Assembly (NCBI GenBank): GCA_002104935.1
Contig: MCGT01000030.1
Span: 248,001 to 312,000 of the forward strand
Source of the DNA: Hesseltinella vesiculosa
Lineage: Eukaryota; Mucoromycota; Mucoromycetes; Mucorales; Cunninghamellaceae
DNA length: 64,000 nt
Direction of reading: 5' to 3'
Shown here piece after piece: positions 43,668 to 55,895 of this stretch. Both the position numbers and the translations under genes were made by a program. Under the pieces are notes generated by a model. It saw only the letters and a list, made by a program, of their open reading frames with translations. It was not told the DNA's origin and made no database searches. How positions within the stretch are numbered: position 1 is the first letter of the stretch; every line of letters starts with the position of its first letter.

Positions 43668-46600
43668 CTAAAAACCAGCGCCGGCCATGGTGGTGTTAAA
43701 GTGGACAACTTGATTGATGACCATGGCATCCACACCAAAACGTTCCTGGACACGGCGGCATCGTTCTTCATCATTGGCCTGGCCAGACGTCACCAGAATC
43801 AACCCGCTTTCCTTGATGGTCTTGATCAACGGCGGCACTTGCACCAAGAGCGAAGCTTCACAGATGACACCCAAAAGATTGTTACGTTTGGCGAATTTGA
43901 CGGCTTCTTTCAGAGACGAGCCACAGATTTGGTCAGGTATAGATGCAAGTTTGTCGTTGGCTTCGGTCTGATCTAGTTTTCGCTTCACGCCCCGTACCGG
44001 TGACTTATTGAGCCCGCAACAAGTATTGTAAAACACAGAGTCTTCAAACAAAAAGAAGGGTGAGTGTCATGCTGATGCGAAAAAAATAAAAAAGAGGGTG
44101 ACCTACAGTTGGGTTGTTTCCAATTGATGACTGTGCAAATGGCGGTATTGTAGGAAGAGAAGAAGATCCGGACATTGGGTTTTTGGGGTGGCAGGGATCG
44201 CACATAGTCATAAATGCATTGGAGAATGGTATCGACAAACGAGTTGCGATTGGCAATGTTGGAAAAGGACGAGATCGCCAGATCAGCCAAGGAAGGATAT
44301 TTCAATTCAAGATGAAGTCCATAGTGACTAGGCAAGTTCTGGATTGAAAAAAAAAAGAAGGGATGAGTCTCTTTGGGTTTTGCATTTGCTGCTGAGCTTA
44401 CTTTGAAGACATCTTCTAGGGATAAAAAGGAGGCATGGTTGCCGAGAGATTGGATGATCATGCTGTTGTGAGTGACGGGACAGAGGCCGTGGGCAGGCTG
44501 CTGGTCGATGAGATGCTTGTTCTTGGCCAGGAGCTTGGCTCCCAGAGACTGGAATTGGGCAAAGGTGATGTCGGAGATGGCCAGGGCGAGGTCGTCATAG
44601 TGAAGCAGCCAGTCGCCGTAGATGACAGGCACAGCATCCTTGGTGAGCTGGACAACGGCGCGGACATAGTCGCCAGACAAGGATGAGGCGGTGATGAAGG
44701 AGGCTAGGCCAGACGACGAGGAAGACAAGGCGCCGCCGGAGGGCGGAGGTGGATGGGCGGACAAGACGGATGGAGACGCGGCGGCGGAGGTGGGGGTGGT
44801 GGAGGGCTCGGGCGTGGCGCGCTCGGAATGGTTGGCGGACGAGGGAGGCAGAACGGTGTTGGTGGATTTCCAGTAGGTTTCGATGCGGCCGCCGATTTCG
44901 AGCTGGACGCCACGGAAGGGCTTGACGACGGAGTATTCAAAGGTGAGCTGGCCCACGACTTTGAGATGGGTGTCGAGGAGGGGCAGGGTGGACTGGCAGG
45001 CCTTGGTCTTGAATTCGGCCGAGTTGAAGATCAAGGGCAGGGCTACGCCGCGGCCGAGGATCTTGGAGCCAAAGGTGGCAAAGATGTCGAACTCCAAAAA
45101 GAAATCGTCGAGCTTGTCGACCTGGAAGTTGATGATTTCGCGGTCGTCGGCGAACGGCAGGATGACGCTGTGGGGGATCATGCCGGTGTCGGGATTGGAA
45201 GAGATCATGAGCTTGAGCGAGGAGATCTGGCTGTTGTCGAACAGGCGGATGGGCTGCTGCCGGAGACAGATCTGCACTTGGTATTTGCGGTCGAGGTAGC
45301 TGTGGCCGTAGATGCGGAAAGGAATGATGGGCGGCGGGAGCGACAGCGACGGAATGGTGTCCAGTTCGGCTTCCATGTCGTCCTCGTCGAGGTTGGCGGG
45401 TGAGGCCAGCGACGCAGGCGATGAGGTGGAAGCGGTGAGCATGGTTTGCGGGGTGGTCAAGAGGGCGGAGGAAGTGCTGGCGGCGGCGGCGGTGGCGATG
45501 ACAGGCATAGGAGGGCCGGGCGTGGCTTTGGTTTCGCCACCGGCATCGATCAGCAGCTGCACAATGTCCATGTGGCCTTCCCATGCAGCATGGTACAAGG
45601 GCGTCATGCCGTTTTCGTCCTTGGCATTGACCTTGGCGCCGGCTTGGATCAAGATGCGGGCACATTCCAGGTGGCCGTCACTGACGGCCCAAAAGAGGGG
45701 TGTCCAGGAGGAATACTTGTCCGGCACGTCGACGTCGTCGGGGTTCTTGGACAGCAGGCGGCACAGCTCTTCGTGGCCCTGACGGGCAGCGATGTGGAGC
45801 GGGTAGAGCGACTCGGCGTTGGGCAGGTTCTTGGCGCCGCGATGGTACAGCAGCAGGGCGATTTCGGTGTGGCCGCAGTGGCAGGCCAGCGACAGGGGGA
45901 CGTGGTCGCCTTCATGGCTGGGCTCGATGCTGGCATGGGCGTCCAGCAGCAGCTGCACGCAGGGGGTGTGGCCGTTGGTGATGGCGTACACCAGCGGCGT
46001 GAAGCCGTCGTGGTCGCGAGATTCGATGTCGGTGCCTTGGGAGAGCAGGTAGGAGACGCAGTCGCTGAAGCCGTTCATGGTGGCGTAGTGCAGGGCGGTG
46101 CGGCCGTAGACGTCCGTGACCTGGGCATTGGCGCCGTGTTCGGCGCAGGCAACAAGGAGCTGGAGACGGCCGTTCATGGCAGCCACATGCAAACACGAGC
46201 GTTCGTTGATGTCGTCGACGTATTCATAGTTGATTTTCTGGGTGTCGACCAGCATGGCGACGATGTCGTCGGAGCCTTCCGAGCAGGCATGCCAGAACAC
46301 ACGCGAAAGACGGTCGCGTTCGTGGCCATCGTCTTGGGGGGCGGTCAGGTTGGTGGGCGGTTTGACGTTGCGGTCCAAGATGTCCCGTACCAAGGAGGAT
46401 TGATTGTTGGAGACGGCCTTGACCAGTTCCAATTCCAGATCGTCCATGACGGTGGTGGCGGCCTGGTCGGTGGGGTTGGTGGGCACCGACAGGGGTGAGA
46501 TGATGTGGGAAGAGGTGAGTGGCAGGCTGGGGGCGTTTTCCTGATGAGAGTCGTTGATGTTCGATTGGATGTCCAAGAGCTCGAGGCGGTTGGCCGAAGC

Positions 46601-47426
46601 GAGGTCGGCCAATTCACATAAGAACTGGGTGTTGAAGCAAGGCTGGATATCGATTTGTCGGGACAAGTACAGTTCCTTGGTGGACGACTTGGATCGTTTG
46701 TCCCATTTCTTCAGGATCTTTCGGAACCCTTCGTTGTTTAATTCGACGTATTTCTGTTTGATAAAAACAAAAGGAGTGATGCGTTGTTTCTATTTTTGTA
46801 CAGCTGGATGGTTACCTGGATCTTATTGAGTTCCTGTTCAAACTGGACAAAGGCTTCTTGTAGGGCATTCAGCAATGTGTAGGCGTGCTTCAGACGTCGA
46901 TTGTCGCTTTGCAGGATTTTTTTCTTGTCGATCAATGTTCGTAGGCGGATCTTGAGTTCATTTTCTTTTTGAAGGTAAAACGAGTTGATCTAGGAGATGG
47001 GATCAATCAAAGCACGGGACTTTTTTTTTTTTTTTTTCTCGCCACTTTTTTCATTTGTGCCCCACGATTTCATGCTTTCCCACAGAGTGTATCACTTTTT
47101 TTTTTTTTACCTTTTCCAATTCACGTTCCAGTTTGAAGAAGAAAGCTGCTTTTTGTGATTGTAAGAGCTTGGCACGATCTTCTTCTGGAGCCGATCCGGT
47201 CAAGAGCCCAGCCTTTGCTAATTCATCCGAAGACATGTTGAGCAGCTTGCTGATGAATTTCTTCAGGCCTTTGTAGTCCAAGTATTGTGAACTCCATTCC
47301 GCATACTGTTGGCTTTGGATATGTTTGCCAAACTAGTGCCGTAATGACATTGAGTTAAAAAAAAATGTAAAAATAAAACAAAAAAACCGCGCCAACCCTT
47401 TCACCCAAGGCGTTTTTTACCTTCAT
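43668..47426 (-). CDS. pho81: Pho81-type CDK inhibitor (SPX, ankyrin repeats, GDPD-like domain)
   Basis: In yeast Pho81 inhibits Pho80-Pho85 under phosphate starvation. Exons 47426-47421 (6 nt), 47332-47111, 46989-46816, 46753-44402, 44338-44107, 44041-43668 give 1,119 aa, close to family size. The SPX domain opens KFGKHIQSQQYAEWSSQYLD and has the basic KKILQSDNRRLKHAY region expected to bind inositol pyrophosphate. Six or so ankyrin repeats occupy about residues 275-545 (e.g. ALHYATMNGFSDCVSYLL). A beta-rich middle follows, then a GDPD-like C-terminal domain (VRAVVQLTKDAVPVIYGDWLL, LELKYPSL) looking catalytically degenerate. Long third-position GC-rich ankyrin coding gives large antisense open frames, which I do not call. 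Confidence 0.94.
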
Positions 47427-47889
47427 TTTCAATCAACGTAGACAAATCAAACTTGAATGGCAAGAACAACAACCGAAGAGTGATAAAACAATGTCGAGCG
47501 ATCGGGTCCAATGGAGTAAAAAGGAAAGGAAGGCAGCAACTTTAAAAGGTTCAATGCAAGACGATGCTTTGAACAACAAAAAAGGAGAGGGGAAAAGAAG
47601 AAAAAAAATAAAAAAAATCACAGTTGGCCGGCCATTTTTGGCGGACTTTCAGATGTGGGCTGTTGCCCATGAAAAAACCGATGCGAGGGCACGAGCAAGG
47701 CATGGTTGGCTACGATTGCTCCAGAGTTTCAAAAAGAAAAAAATTAAAGTTTCCATCTGGACAGGCCATGAAAAAAGGGGGATCGTCGCTGGTTGATTCA
47801 TTGATTTATTGACGTGGCCAGCAAAATAGTCAGTACAGATTATACAAAAGAAATGAAATAAAAAAAAATGGGAAGGATGCTCAGACTTC
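47427..47889. other. Intergenic, Pho81 upstream / deacetylase 3' flank
   Basis: About 460 bp. Contains a Pho81 promoter and the 3' UTR of the chitin deacetylase gene; purine-rich in the middle. Phosphate-response sites of the CACGTG/CACGTK type were looked for by eye and not found. Confidence 0.4.
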
Positions 47890-49551
47890 TTAGAAGAAGC
47901 TCACCACAAAGGCCAGCACAGCAAGGCCGCCGAGGATGCTGTTGGAAGCAGGGGCGATCTTGAAGGCGGCAGAGGTGCTGGTGGAGGAGCCAGCGCCAGC
48001 GCCAGAAGAGGAGCTGTTGGCAGTGGTGTTGCCGCTGATGAATTGAGCAAACGAGGGGAACTTGACAGAGGTTTCAATGTAAGGGTAGGTGATGTTGGAG
48101 CAGGTGGCGACATCGACAATGTACTTGTAGGCTTGCTTGATCTTGGGGAGGTATTCCACAGCCAATTGCATGGTGGTGTTGTCAATTTCGTGGGTCAAGA
48201 CAATGTTACCGGTGGAGGCAAAGGAACCGTTGGTACCCATGGTGACAAAGCTATCGTAAGCAGATTGGACTTGAGCAAGGGATTCGGTGGTACCGGCAGC
48301 CCAATCATCAGTATCCAAGTTCCAGAGCACACAGGTCATGTTCAGTTGAGAAGCGATCCAACGGACACGGTCATCCACATCACCATAAGCCTAAGCAAAA
48401 AAGGGGGCGCAGCAAAGCCGTCAGTGATCAGAAAGGACCTTTGTCTTTTTAAGCTTACAGGGCGCCAGTACATGGGAGTCACACCAGTGGTCATCTTGAT
48501 AGCCTTTTGAGTGTAGTAGAATTCAGCCAAAACTTCATCGTTGGTCAAGGTGGTCATCACTGGCGGAGAAAGAAAAGTGAGTGAGGGACCTGGTCAAAGA
48601 AAAGAAAAAAGAACTTACATTGATGGGACCAGGTGTGGTCAGCAATGTGATGGCCATCCTTCATACCACGCATGGCACCATAGGGCCAGTCCATGACGTT
48701 GGAACCAATGTAGAACATGGTAGCCTTCAAGGCGTTTTGTTCCAAAAAGTCATAAAAGGCGTTGTGGGAACAGTTGGGACCATCATCATAGGTCAAACCC
48801 CAGGTGGAAGGTTCAAGACATTGGTAGATATCAGCATTGACATTAGCAATCTTGGGCTTGGTACAGGTGCTGGAACTCCACCAACAGTCCTAAAAATAAA
48901 CAAATTGAAAAGGGCAGAAAAAGGCAAAAAAGAGAGTGAGAAAAAACCGAAGAAAAAGGAAAAATGGGAAGCGGAGATCAAAAAAGAAATGATTTTTTTT
49001 TTTTCAGGGCGACTTACGGGATCGGTGGCGGTATCATAGCCAGCAAAGTTCAAGCTGCCGTCAGCGTTCTTGGTACGGACGGGAATGTTGGGAGCCTTGG
49101 TCCAATCAATGGAGTTCTTGACCGAAAGGAATTCAGGCGAGTTGGCCATACCGTTGGAGGTGGCGGTTTGCCAGGTGGTGGGCCATTGCTTGGGGTCAAA
49201 GGTGAGCCCGGTGGGAGTGTAGTAGGCACATTCAGCCACGGGATCATAGGAGGTGAGTTGGTTGAGGCTGGGCAACTTGATGTTGTTGGGGTCGATGGTG
49301 GAGTTGAAGTTCTTCCAGTAGGGAACGGGTGTCAAGGGGGAGGTGGAGGAGGAGGAGGAGGGCTTGGCAGCACTGGAGGAGCCACTGGGAGAAGCAGCAG
49401 TGGTGGGGTGGACGCTGGTAGTGGGGTGGGCACTAGCAGCGCGAGTGGTGGTGGTCACCGTGGTGGTTCCGTTTTCGGCAGAATGATGACCGCCGGCACT
49501 CACCAAGGTGTGAGCCACAGCCAGGGCAGCAGCAATAGACTTGAAATGCAT
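47890..49551 (-). CDS. Chitin deacetylase (CE4), probably GPI-anchored
   Basis: Converts nascent chitin to chitosan, a major Mucorales wall polymer. Exons 49551-49018, 48889-48619, 48559-48459, 48390-47890 give 468 aa. Signal peptide MHFKSIAAALAVAHTLVSAG, then a Ser/Thr/Pro-rich linker, then the NodB fold: motif 1 LTYDDGPN with the catalytic base and metal Asp, motif 2 HTWSH (metal histidines), motif 3 YWRPAYGD, motif 4 DTDDWAAG, motif 5 IVLTHE. A Ser/Ala-rich tail ends in a hydrophobic segment (ILGGLAVLAFVVSFF) preceded by small residues, a typical GPI-attachment signal. Motif 1 splits normally and all catalytic residues are present. Works downstream of chitin synthases such as the class V enzyme in this window. 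Confidence 0.96.
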
Positions 49552-51282
49552 AGTTCACAAGGGACGTATCAAAAGAGGTCGGATAAAGGAAAGGGTTGGG
49601 GTCAAAGGGAAAGGGAAACGATACGGGGGTCGCCAAAAGGAATGGAAAAAAAGTGAAGAAGAAGAGAGGCAAAATGGCGGTGGAGATCTTCTCAATTTAA
49701 GGCCTTGCTCCGCCGCTTTGTTGCTTTTAATAGATCTTATGGCCAAACTCTTTTTGAAGACGAACTCAAAAAAACACATTATTTGCTCTTTTAAGATAAA
49801 TTATATGTGTGACAGCCCTCTATGCATCGAGTTACACATTAATAACTGACATGAGGAATTCTAATCGTTGATCTTTTCCCGCCTTGCAACTTGATCTGCC
49901 TACGATGTTCATGGTGATCGTTTTTTTCGTTTTGCAACGCTCCCAAACCGCCTCTGTTGCTGCATCCTACCCGTCTTTGAGAGAACTCAGAGACAAGGTC
50001 GACTGGAAATAAAACGGAGGTTCTTTTTTTTTATTTTTTGGCTGGATTGCATTTACCTGGGAACTCTGCCCGCTCTTGTGGCACCCATATCCATTCTTGA
50101 ACACAGTCCATCTTTTTCACTGCCTTAAAAATAAAGTTTGTCTTTTTCAGGATGATATTTGGCTGTGTATTAATAGACAAGAGAGAAGATTCTATGCTTT
50201 TTTTTTGAAAAAAGAGGAAGGTCGATGGCTTGCGAGCCTCTTTTCCCTTTGACCATAGGCAAGCCTACAAGCTTTTTACTTTTCATGTGCCGCTCGGACG
50301 GGACTGAAAAAAAAAGAGCAAGCACGTTTTTTTTTGTTGGTGTGCATTTTTGCAGCTTTTGGACTTATTCCTCATTTTTACCTTAGTGTACGTGTGACCA
50401 AAAGAGATTGTGGCGAGCCATCGCACCGAAAAAAAAAAAAAAAAGAACGCACAACACGAAAAATATGTTTGAGATGGAAAGAAACATGACGTACCAGCGA
50501 ACTCCTTTATCATGACAGCATCACGACTTCAGACGAGACAAAAAAAAAAAAAAAAAAAAAGTCACTAAAACCAGCTTAGGTAACGGTCCTGAGAGTCTCT
50601 ACAGTATAAAAATAAATGAAGCACCGCCACAATGGCAACCTCGAGGGAAGATCCTATTCCACGGTAGCTTGCACAGATCATAAAACAAAGGCGTTTTTTC
50701 TTCATTTCTTTTTTTTAAAACAACAGTCGCAGTCGTCGCCAAGTCTTTCGTCACTCCCTTTTTGTTCATCATCCGTTTTGAAACTGGTTCCCATGGATTT
50801 TTCTTTGGCAACCGGTGTTTCAAAGCCTTCTTTTTTATTGTTCCACACGTCCACCCAAAGCGGCTGCCTCCTTTTTTTTTTTTTTTCAACGACGAGGCGC
50901 TTGTGGGACGTGAGTGTCTTTGACAGAACATTGAACAACCATGAATTATAGTTAAGAAAAAAAATAGGCATGGTATTCATCCGTGCCTTCATGGTTCGCG
51001 TAAACTACGCAAAAGACGGAAAAAAATTTTCAGCGGCTTTCCTGCTCATGTTCTCGACCTCGCATGCTCGTTGGATGGTCTTTTGTGCGCTCGTTGGCTA
51101 GGTCTCAACCTACCATTCACGGTCCGCTCCCGCTTGAGAATTTTCTGCATGAAAAAAATGACAAAAAAAAACAAGAGGGTTGTTTCAGAGGCCGGAATCC
51201 AACTTTTTTATCAAGCCGATTTTATTTTTCCTCCCTTCTTTTTGTTACTCGTCTTTATTTTTTTTTTTTTTTGTTCACTGTG
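49552..51282. other. Divergent intergenic region, 1.7 kb
   Basis: Between the chitin deacetylase and DUF8032-like starts. No ORF with domain signal; several A/T runs (around 50330, 50430, 50540, 50870). A long upstream region suits a regulated promoter on either side, but no defined element stands out. Confidence 0.4.
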
Positions 51283-52414
51283 ATGTCTGACACCTACAAT
51301 ACTGTAACTGTACCGATGAAGCTGGAAACAGTCGACTGGGACTATTTCAACTCTGGCATGACGCTGACCGACCTACAGGTGGATCAAACGCCCTCTTCGT
51401 TAGCCATGCCTCCGGCTGGAAACGACGACTTCTTGTCTTGGCAGGCGGCCGACTTGCCCTGGTCCTCCTTTTTAGACACTCTCGCCACGGAAGGATCCAT
51501 ACCATTTACCGACGCTTGTACTCTCCAACCGCCACCGGCATCTCTATCACCCAGTCCCTTGAAGCCTGCCGATTTCCAGCAGATGGCGTTGACCAGTGCC
51601 TCCTCTGTCTCCTCCACCGGCCCTTCTCTACCTCCCACACCACCCTCAGCCTCACCCACTGCTTTTTATGAAATGAACTTGCTGTCCAATCCCATCATGA
51701 CCTCAACGGTGCCCACGCCACCCACGCCCGTTACCATGGCCCCCGCCATGATCCACCCTCTGGAACCTACCGAGCCTATGGCCCAGCCTACAAAGACGCC
51801 CAAGCAACGTCGTCACTCCCATCATGCTTCTCATGCCTCCCATTCAGACCATCACCCTGTCCGCCGCCGTCTGTCTTCCCATCCATCCGTGGCCTCGGTT
51901 GTCTCTTTGACAGCTCATGCTCCTGTGCACAAAATCGTCGAAGGCATCGAGCACCTGTCTTTTCTCTATTCTCACGACCGCCTGGTCAAAGAATATACCG
52001 TGCGCATCGATGTTGATGCCATCAACCTGGATCTGGTTCCCACAAACTTCCGCGACGCCAACACTGTAAGCTATTTTTTTTTTTACCACGCACCATGCGA
52101 TAAGTATATTTTTTCTTAACTCAATTTTTTTTTTTTTTTTTTGCCCCGTCAAGATCTATCCACGTGCCAATGTGCCCCGAGAACACTACGATGGAAATCG
52201 CTGGGAATATGAATCGACATGCAATTCCCTCGGTTGGAAACTCTGTTGGCTCAACAAGGAACAACTCTGTGGCCGCCGTGGTCTCATCCAGCGAGCCGTC
52301 GACGCCTACCGCAACCATCACACCGACATGCGCTCCAGACGAGTCACCCGCCAAGAAAAGGTCGCCAACGGCACCCTGCGCAAACGCAAATCCAAAAGAT
52401 ACAGTGTGGCCTGA
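51283..52414 (+). CDS. DUF8032-like fungal protein, putative nuclear regulator
   Basis: Function not established. Exons 51283-52065 and 52154-52414 give 347 aa. The N-terminal 210 residues are disordered, rich in Pro, Ser and Thr with an acidic/aromatic start (VDWDYFNSGMTLTDLQ, DDFLSWQAADLPWSSFL) that looks like an activation domain. A His/Lys/Arg-rich stretch (KQRRHSHHASHASHSDHH) follows. The conserved C-terminal domain spans the intron: LSFLYSHDRLVKEYTVRIDV, then IYPRANVPREHYDGNRWEYE, SLGWKLCWLN, GRRGLIQRAVDAYRN. I know this pattern as the fungal domain DUF8032. The name is from memory of the motif, not a search. An N-terminal extension to 51064 is unlikely. Confidence 0.8.
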
Positions 52415-54027
52415 TCTCCCCTCCCACTCCTCTGTCTTTTTCCAAGAGCATATCCCCTTTTCTCTCCATCTGTAAATAACACAACCTCTTTATTATTTTG
52501 TACTCTTTTGGCACCGCTCTTCATCTTCAATGTTCATATCATGCAGTTTGTCCATCAGCTCTATCTCTTGGCAATAAAAAAAATCGAAACATATCTTTAC
52601 TCCCAAAAGGCTTTTCCCAATTGTGCTCATTCCACCATCATGTCACGAGGGCTATCCTCTTATTTTTGTCACACCACCACTTTCGTTTGGGGTACACATG
52701 GATTCCTGCAAAAGCCATCCCCATCGGAGCTTCCAAACTTGGTGAATGCCTTGTGTTTGAGAAAAATATTAGAGCTCGTCAGCGACAGCCTCCAGACAAT
52801 CAACGCCACCATTTCAACCGTTTCAATAGATGCCTCGATAAAAATAGATACTGTAGGCGACTCCAAGACGATAAAGAAGATAAAAATCTGCATTTCCAAA
52901 CCATGACCGTGCGAGGGGAAGCGAAGCATGACTTCTCCTTTTGGGAGAGAAGTGCAAAATAAAAAACATTGCCGCGTGGACCCTTCATTTTTCCATGACG
53001 ACTAAGGTTTGGGTGGATGTTGACGTCCAGAAAAAAAAAATGACGCTTGTGAATCACCTGCCACGTTCAGTTGGACGATCCACCGTCACCCAGCCTGGAG
53101 TTATCATTATCTCCCTGAGGCCCATGTCAATAATTCAAATGACCCATCGGCCATGAGCATCTTCCAAGTAGCTGAAGACTGCCCACCTCAACCATTTTGT
53201 TATGATTGTATTTTTTGCGTCTTGACAAAAAAGGAAATTGGAGTGCTTGTTCATTTTACCGGCCACACATCCTAACGACGGGCATTCTTCCGAAGCTGAG
53301 GTCATCGGTGCTCTGGGGTACAAAGCGACATGAACACGCCAAGGTTCAGCCAGTCAGCTTTTTTCCGTCCAGTCAAGATCCATCCTACTCGACTGTTGCA
53401 TCTTCCGCTTTTTTTTTTATCATTGATCCCTTTCGAAAACGTGACTGCGCGAGGCCCCTTTTTTGACAGACAATCGAGGACACTTTTTTTTTCTTCAGGG
53501 CTCATGTTCTCTCGTTGCTTCTATGATGCTCCACTTTCTTCCATTTTTGATTTTTTAGGGTTCCATCCCTTTCTCTCGCTTCCTATGTTTTACTGGCTAG
53601 GAACTTCACCTTTACATAACCGTGTCTGTGACGTATGTCCTCTTCATCATAGCCAATCAACCGCCGAAGATAGGAAACCCATCCCTGATGGCCAAGATGC
53701 AGGCACAGCGTCATCGAATTTCCAAACAGGGTCTGAAAATCACCCAATAAACCAACGCAGAAAACCACCACCAAAATCCCGCACTCCCTCCGTTTCTGAA
53801 CGGTCCCCCAAATCAGCCGTCAGCCAAAGTCTGGAGCAAAAAAAAAAAAAAGGTGTCTGGTTTGACGCATACCGATGAATGCGATTTCAGAGGGTGCCGG
53901 AGGTTCAGAAAAGTCACAGATACGATCAGGGTTGTCGTCCAATAAAATCCATTTTCTGTTTTTGGATTTTTTCGTCCAGGTGCTCTACTGCGAAATTATT
54001 TTGCCAGCCCTCTCACTCTTCTCTCTG

Positions 54028-54424
54028 CTGTCTGAGAGAGTTAGTACTTTAAAAACGTCATTTCTCACCATTTTATACTTGTATGCAAGATTTGGCGTGA
54101 ATTCGTTGAGTGCAATTTTGAGCTGTGATTTTTGATCAGATCGTCTGGGGGTTGGTTCCCTGGCGAAAGCGGTCGATTTTTGATTTTTTTTAGCGGGGGA
54201 TTCGGGAGGTGTCAAAAGAAACGGATCAAGCGTTGGCTGAGCAACCTTCACCAATCGACCTGACTTTTTCTGTAGCAACATCCTTCATGTCTTTGCGCAT
54301 TCTCTGAAAATTCCACGTCGATCTAATCAGCCCAAAGTGCTGTGCAGTGTTTTTTTTTTTTTTTTTCAGAGAAAAAAATGGGGTGGTCAGATTCAGGTTC
54401 CGCACTGCACCCTTCGATGCCAGG
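54028..54424 (-). repeat. Dispersed repeat copy C, left arm of 1.17-kb inverted repeat
   Basis: Reverse complement of 54803-55199. The outer 300 bp or so match with only one or two substitutions; the innermost about 100 bp (A/T run and the block next to the loop) differ by small indels and scattered changes. Begins CTGTCTGAGAGAGTTAGTAC and contains the family landmarks CGATTTTTGATTTTTTTTAG, GGAGGTGTCAAAAGAAACGG and CACCAATCGACCTGAC in reverse. Confidence 0.92.
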
Positions 54425-54802
54425 CCGTGCACGCAGGAAAATGGGTAATCAGCGAATGCAGGCAGGTTCTTGTCCCAAGTTAGATCACCGACAAGTGCAA
54501 CCTGACCAAGGGATTTTTTCCGATTTTTTGGCTGCCGGGTGAGAAATGCTCATGATACATTTTGAAAATTTATTATTGAAAATTTATTATGCTACATTTT
54601 GGAGGAGAAACTCAAGCTGCGAAAAATCTTGTTTTTTTTTGTTTTCCTTCGTTTTTGACCTTTTATCTCTTCACCTCAACTTTCATTCTATCCTCCATGG
54701 TACCTTTGGCCTATCAATAGTCTTATCCAAGCGATTTGTACTGCTTGAACCGCTTGAACCGCTTGAACCGGGTGTGGAAAAGGCCCTGAGCTGTTTTGAC
54801 AG
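54425..54802. repeat. Spacer (loop) of the inverted repeat, with short direct repeats
   Basis: 378 bp between the arms. It contains a 14-bp direct duplication (TGAAAATTTATTAT, twice in tandem near 54559-54586) and three tandem copies of GCTTGAACC at 54743-54769. There is no ORF of note and no similarity to the arms. Confidence 0.8.
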
Positions 54803-55199
54803 CCTGGAATTGAAGGGTGTTGTGCGGAACCTGAATCTGACCACCCCATTTTTTTCTTTTTCATCCCTGAAAAAAAAAAACACTGCACAGCTTGGGCTGA
54901 TTAGATCGATGTGGAATTTTCAGAGAATGCGCAAAGACATGAAGGATGTTGCTACAGAAAAAGTCAGGTCGATTGGTGAAGGTTGCTCAGCCAACGCTTG
55001 ATCCGTTTCTTTTGACACCTCCCGAATCCCCCGCTAAAAAAAATCAAAAATCGACCGCTTTCGCCAGGGAACCAACCCCCAGACGATCTGATCAAAAATC
55101 ACAGCTCAAAATTGCACTCAACGAATTCACGCCAAATCTTGCATACAAGTATAAAAAGGTGAGAAATGACGTTTTTAAAGTACTAACTCTCTCAGACAG
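54803..55199 (+). repeat. Dispersed repeat copy D, right arm of inverted repeat
   Basis: Forward-oriented arm pairing with 54028-54424. From left: CCTGGAATTGAAGGG, GCGGAACCTGAATC, CACTGCACAGC, GATTAGATCGATGTGG, AGGTCGATTGGTGAAGG, CAGCCAACGC, TTTTGACACCTCCCGAATC, AAAAATCGACCGC, and the outer end TACTAACTCTCTCAGACAG. The same order is seen in copies A, E and F. Confidence 0.92.
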
Positions 55200-55224
55200 C
55201 CAAGCGAAAAGGACGATGACCAAT

Positions 55225-55520
55225 CTTTCGGTTTGCACTGGCAGGAATCGACGGGTGCAGAGCGGAGACAGAATGTGGCCATCCCAACTCTTGTCAAAAA
55301 AAGGAAGATTGCACAGCCCTTTCGAGTGATCGGATGATCAGTTAATTTACACACAAGCGCAGAAACAGGAACAATGAAGATACTAAAAAAATCACGTTGA
55401 GTACGTCGTCCAGGCAACCTGTGATCAGGTTCGCTTTAATGCTCCCGATTTCTCAGCCATATCCCTCAGGGACCTAGACGATCTGAAAAAAAAAATACAG
55501 TGCAAAAATTGCCTTCAAGC
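55225..55520 (+). repeat. Dispersed repeat family, copy E (diverged)
   Basis: Lies in tandem 25 bp after copy D. Recognisable blocks: GGCAGGAATCGACGGGTGCAG, GCGGAGACAGAATGTGGCCA, an A run, GATTGCACAGCCCTTTCGAG, TGATCGGATGATC, GAAGATACTAAAAAAATCACG, a degraded SIGE-like block, CTCCCGATTTCTCAGCC, and GACGATCTGAAAAAA followed by ACAGTGCAAAA. Clearly related but much older than the C/D pair. Confidence 0.7.
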
Positions 55521-55895
55521 TAGATGGCAGTGAGTGTCGATAAACCAGCCGAAAAATATTACCCTCTGATTTCAAGAGTCCGGTTTTGAAAAGCACCTTT
55601 TTTTTTCTTTTGGTGGGATAGGTTTAGCCGTAGCCCAGCGATTGGATGTCAGGGAGGCTAGCGATAAGTACACGACCAAGAAAAACAAGATCACAGGCAG
55701 GAAAGACAGACCCTAAAACACTTCTACTTGGTCTGGTTGAAGCTTCATCCTTTCGTAGTTGGCGCAAAGTTAGCGGCATCACTGAACCACGGAGATCGAA
55801 ATGAGGTTCGGCACACGAGGGTTAATACAGGAAAACAAATGATACACTTTTTATTTAATTTTTCTCTCTGGATGCCTTTTGAGAGAGCAAGGACT

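Larger units (their letters stand above)
52415..55895. other. Gene-poor convergent region, 3.5 kb
   Basis: The largest gene-free stretch. 52415-54020 contains only short frames without domain signal (e.g. 52498-52962, 53330-53878), several T runs and no repeat that I can match elsewhere in the window. 54028-55520 is occupied by the inverted repeat and its tandem neighbour, listed separately. 55520-55895 is the dihydroorotase 3' flank. Confidence 0.5.

Noticed and set aside
45446..46498. 350-codon + strand open frame antisense to the Pho81 ankyrin region
   Set aside because: Shadow of the regular ankyrin codon pattern; no domain or splice logic of its own.
51064..51282. In-frame upstream extension of the DUF8032-like protein
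   Set aside because: It would encode a poly-Phe and basic stretch from a T run; the ATG at 51283 starts the acidic N-terminus and follows a pyrimidine tract typical of a leader.
52498..52962. 154-codon open frame downstream of the DUF8032-like gene
   Set aside because: No recognisable domain; low-complexity, overlapping alternative frames of similar length; likely 3' flank.
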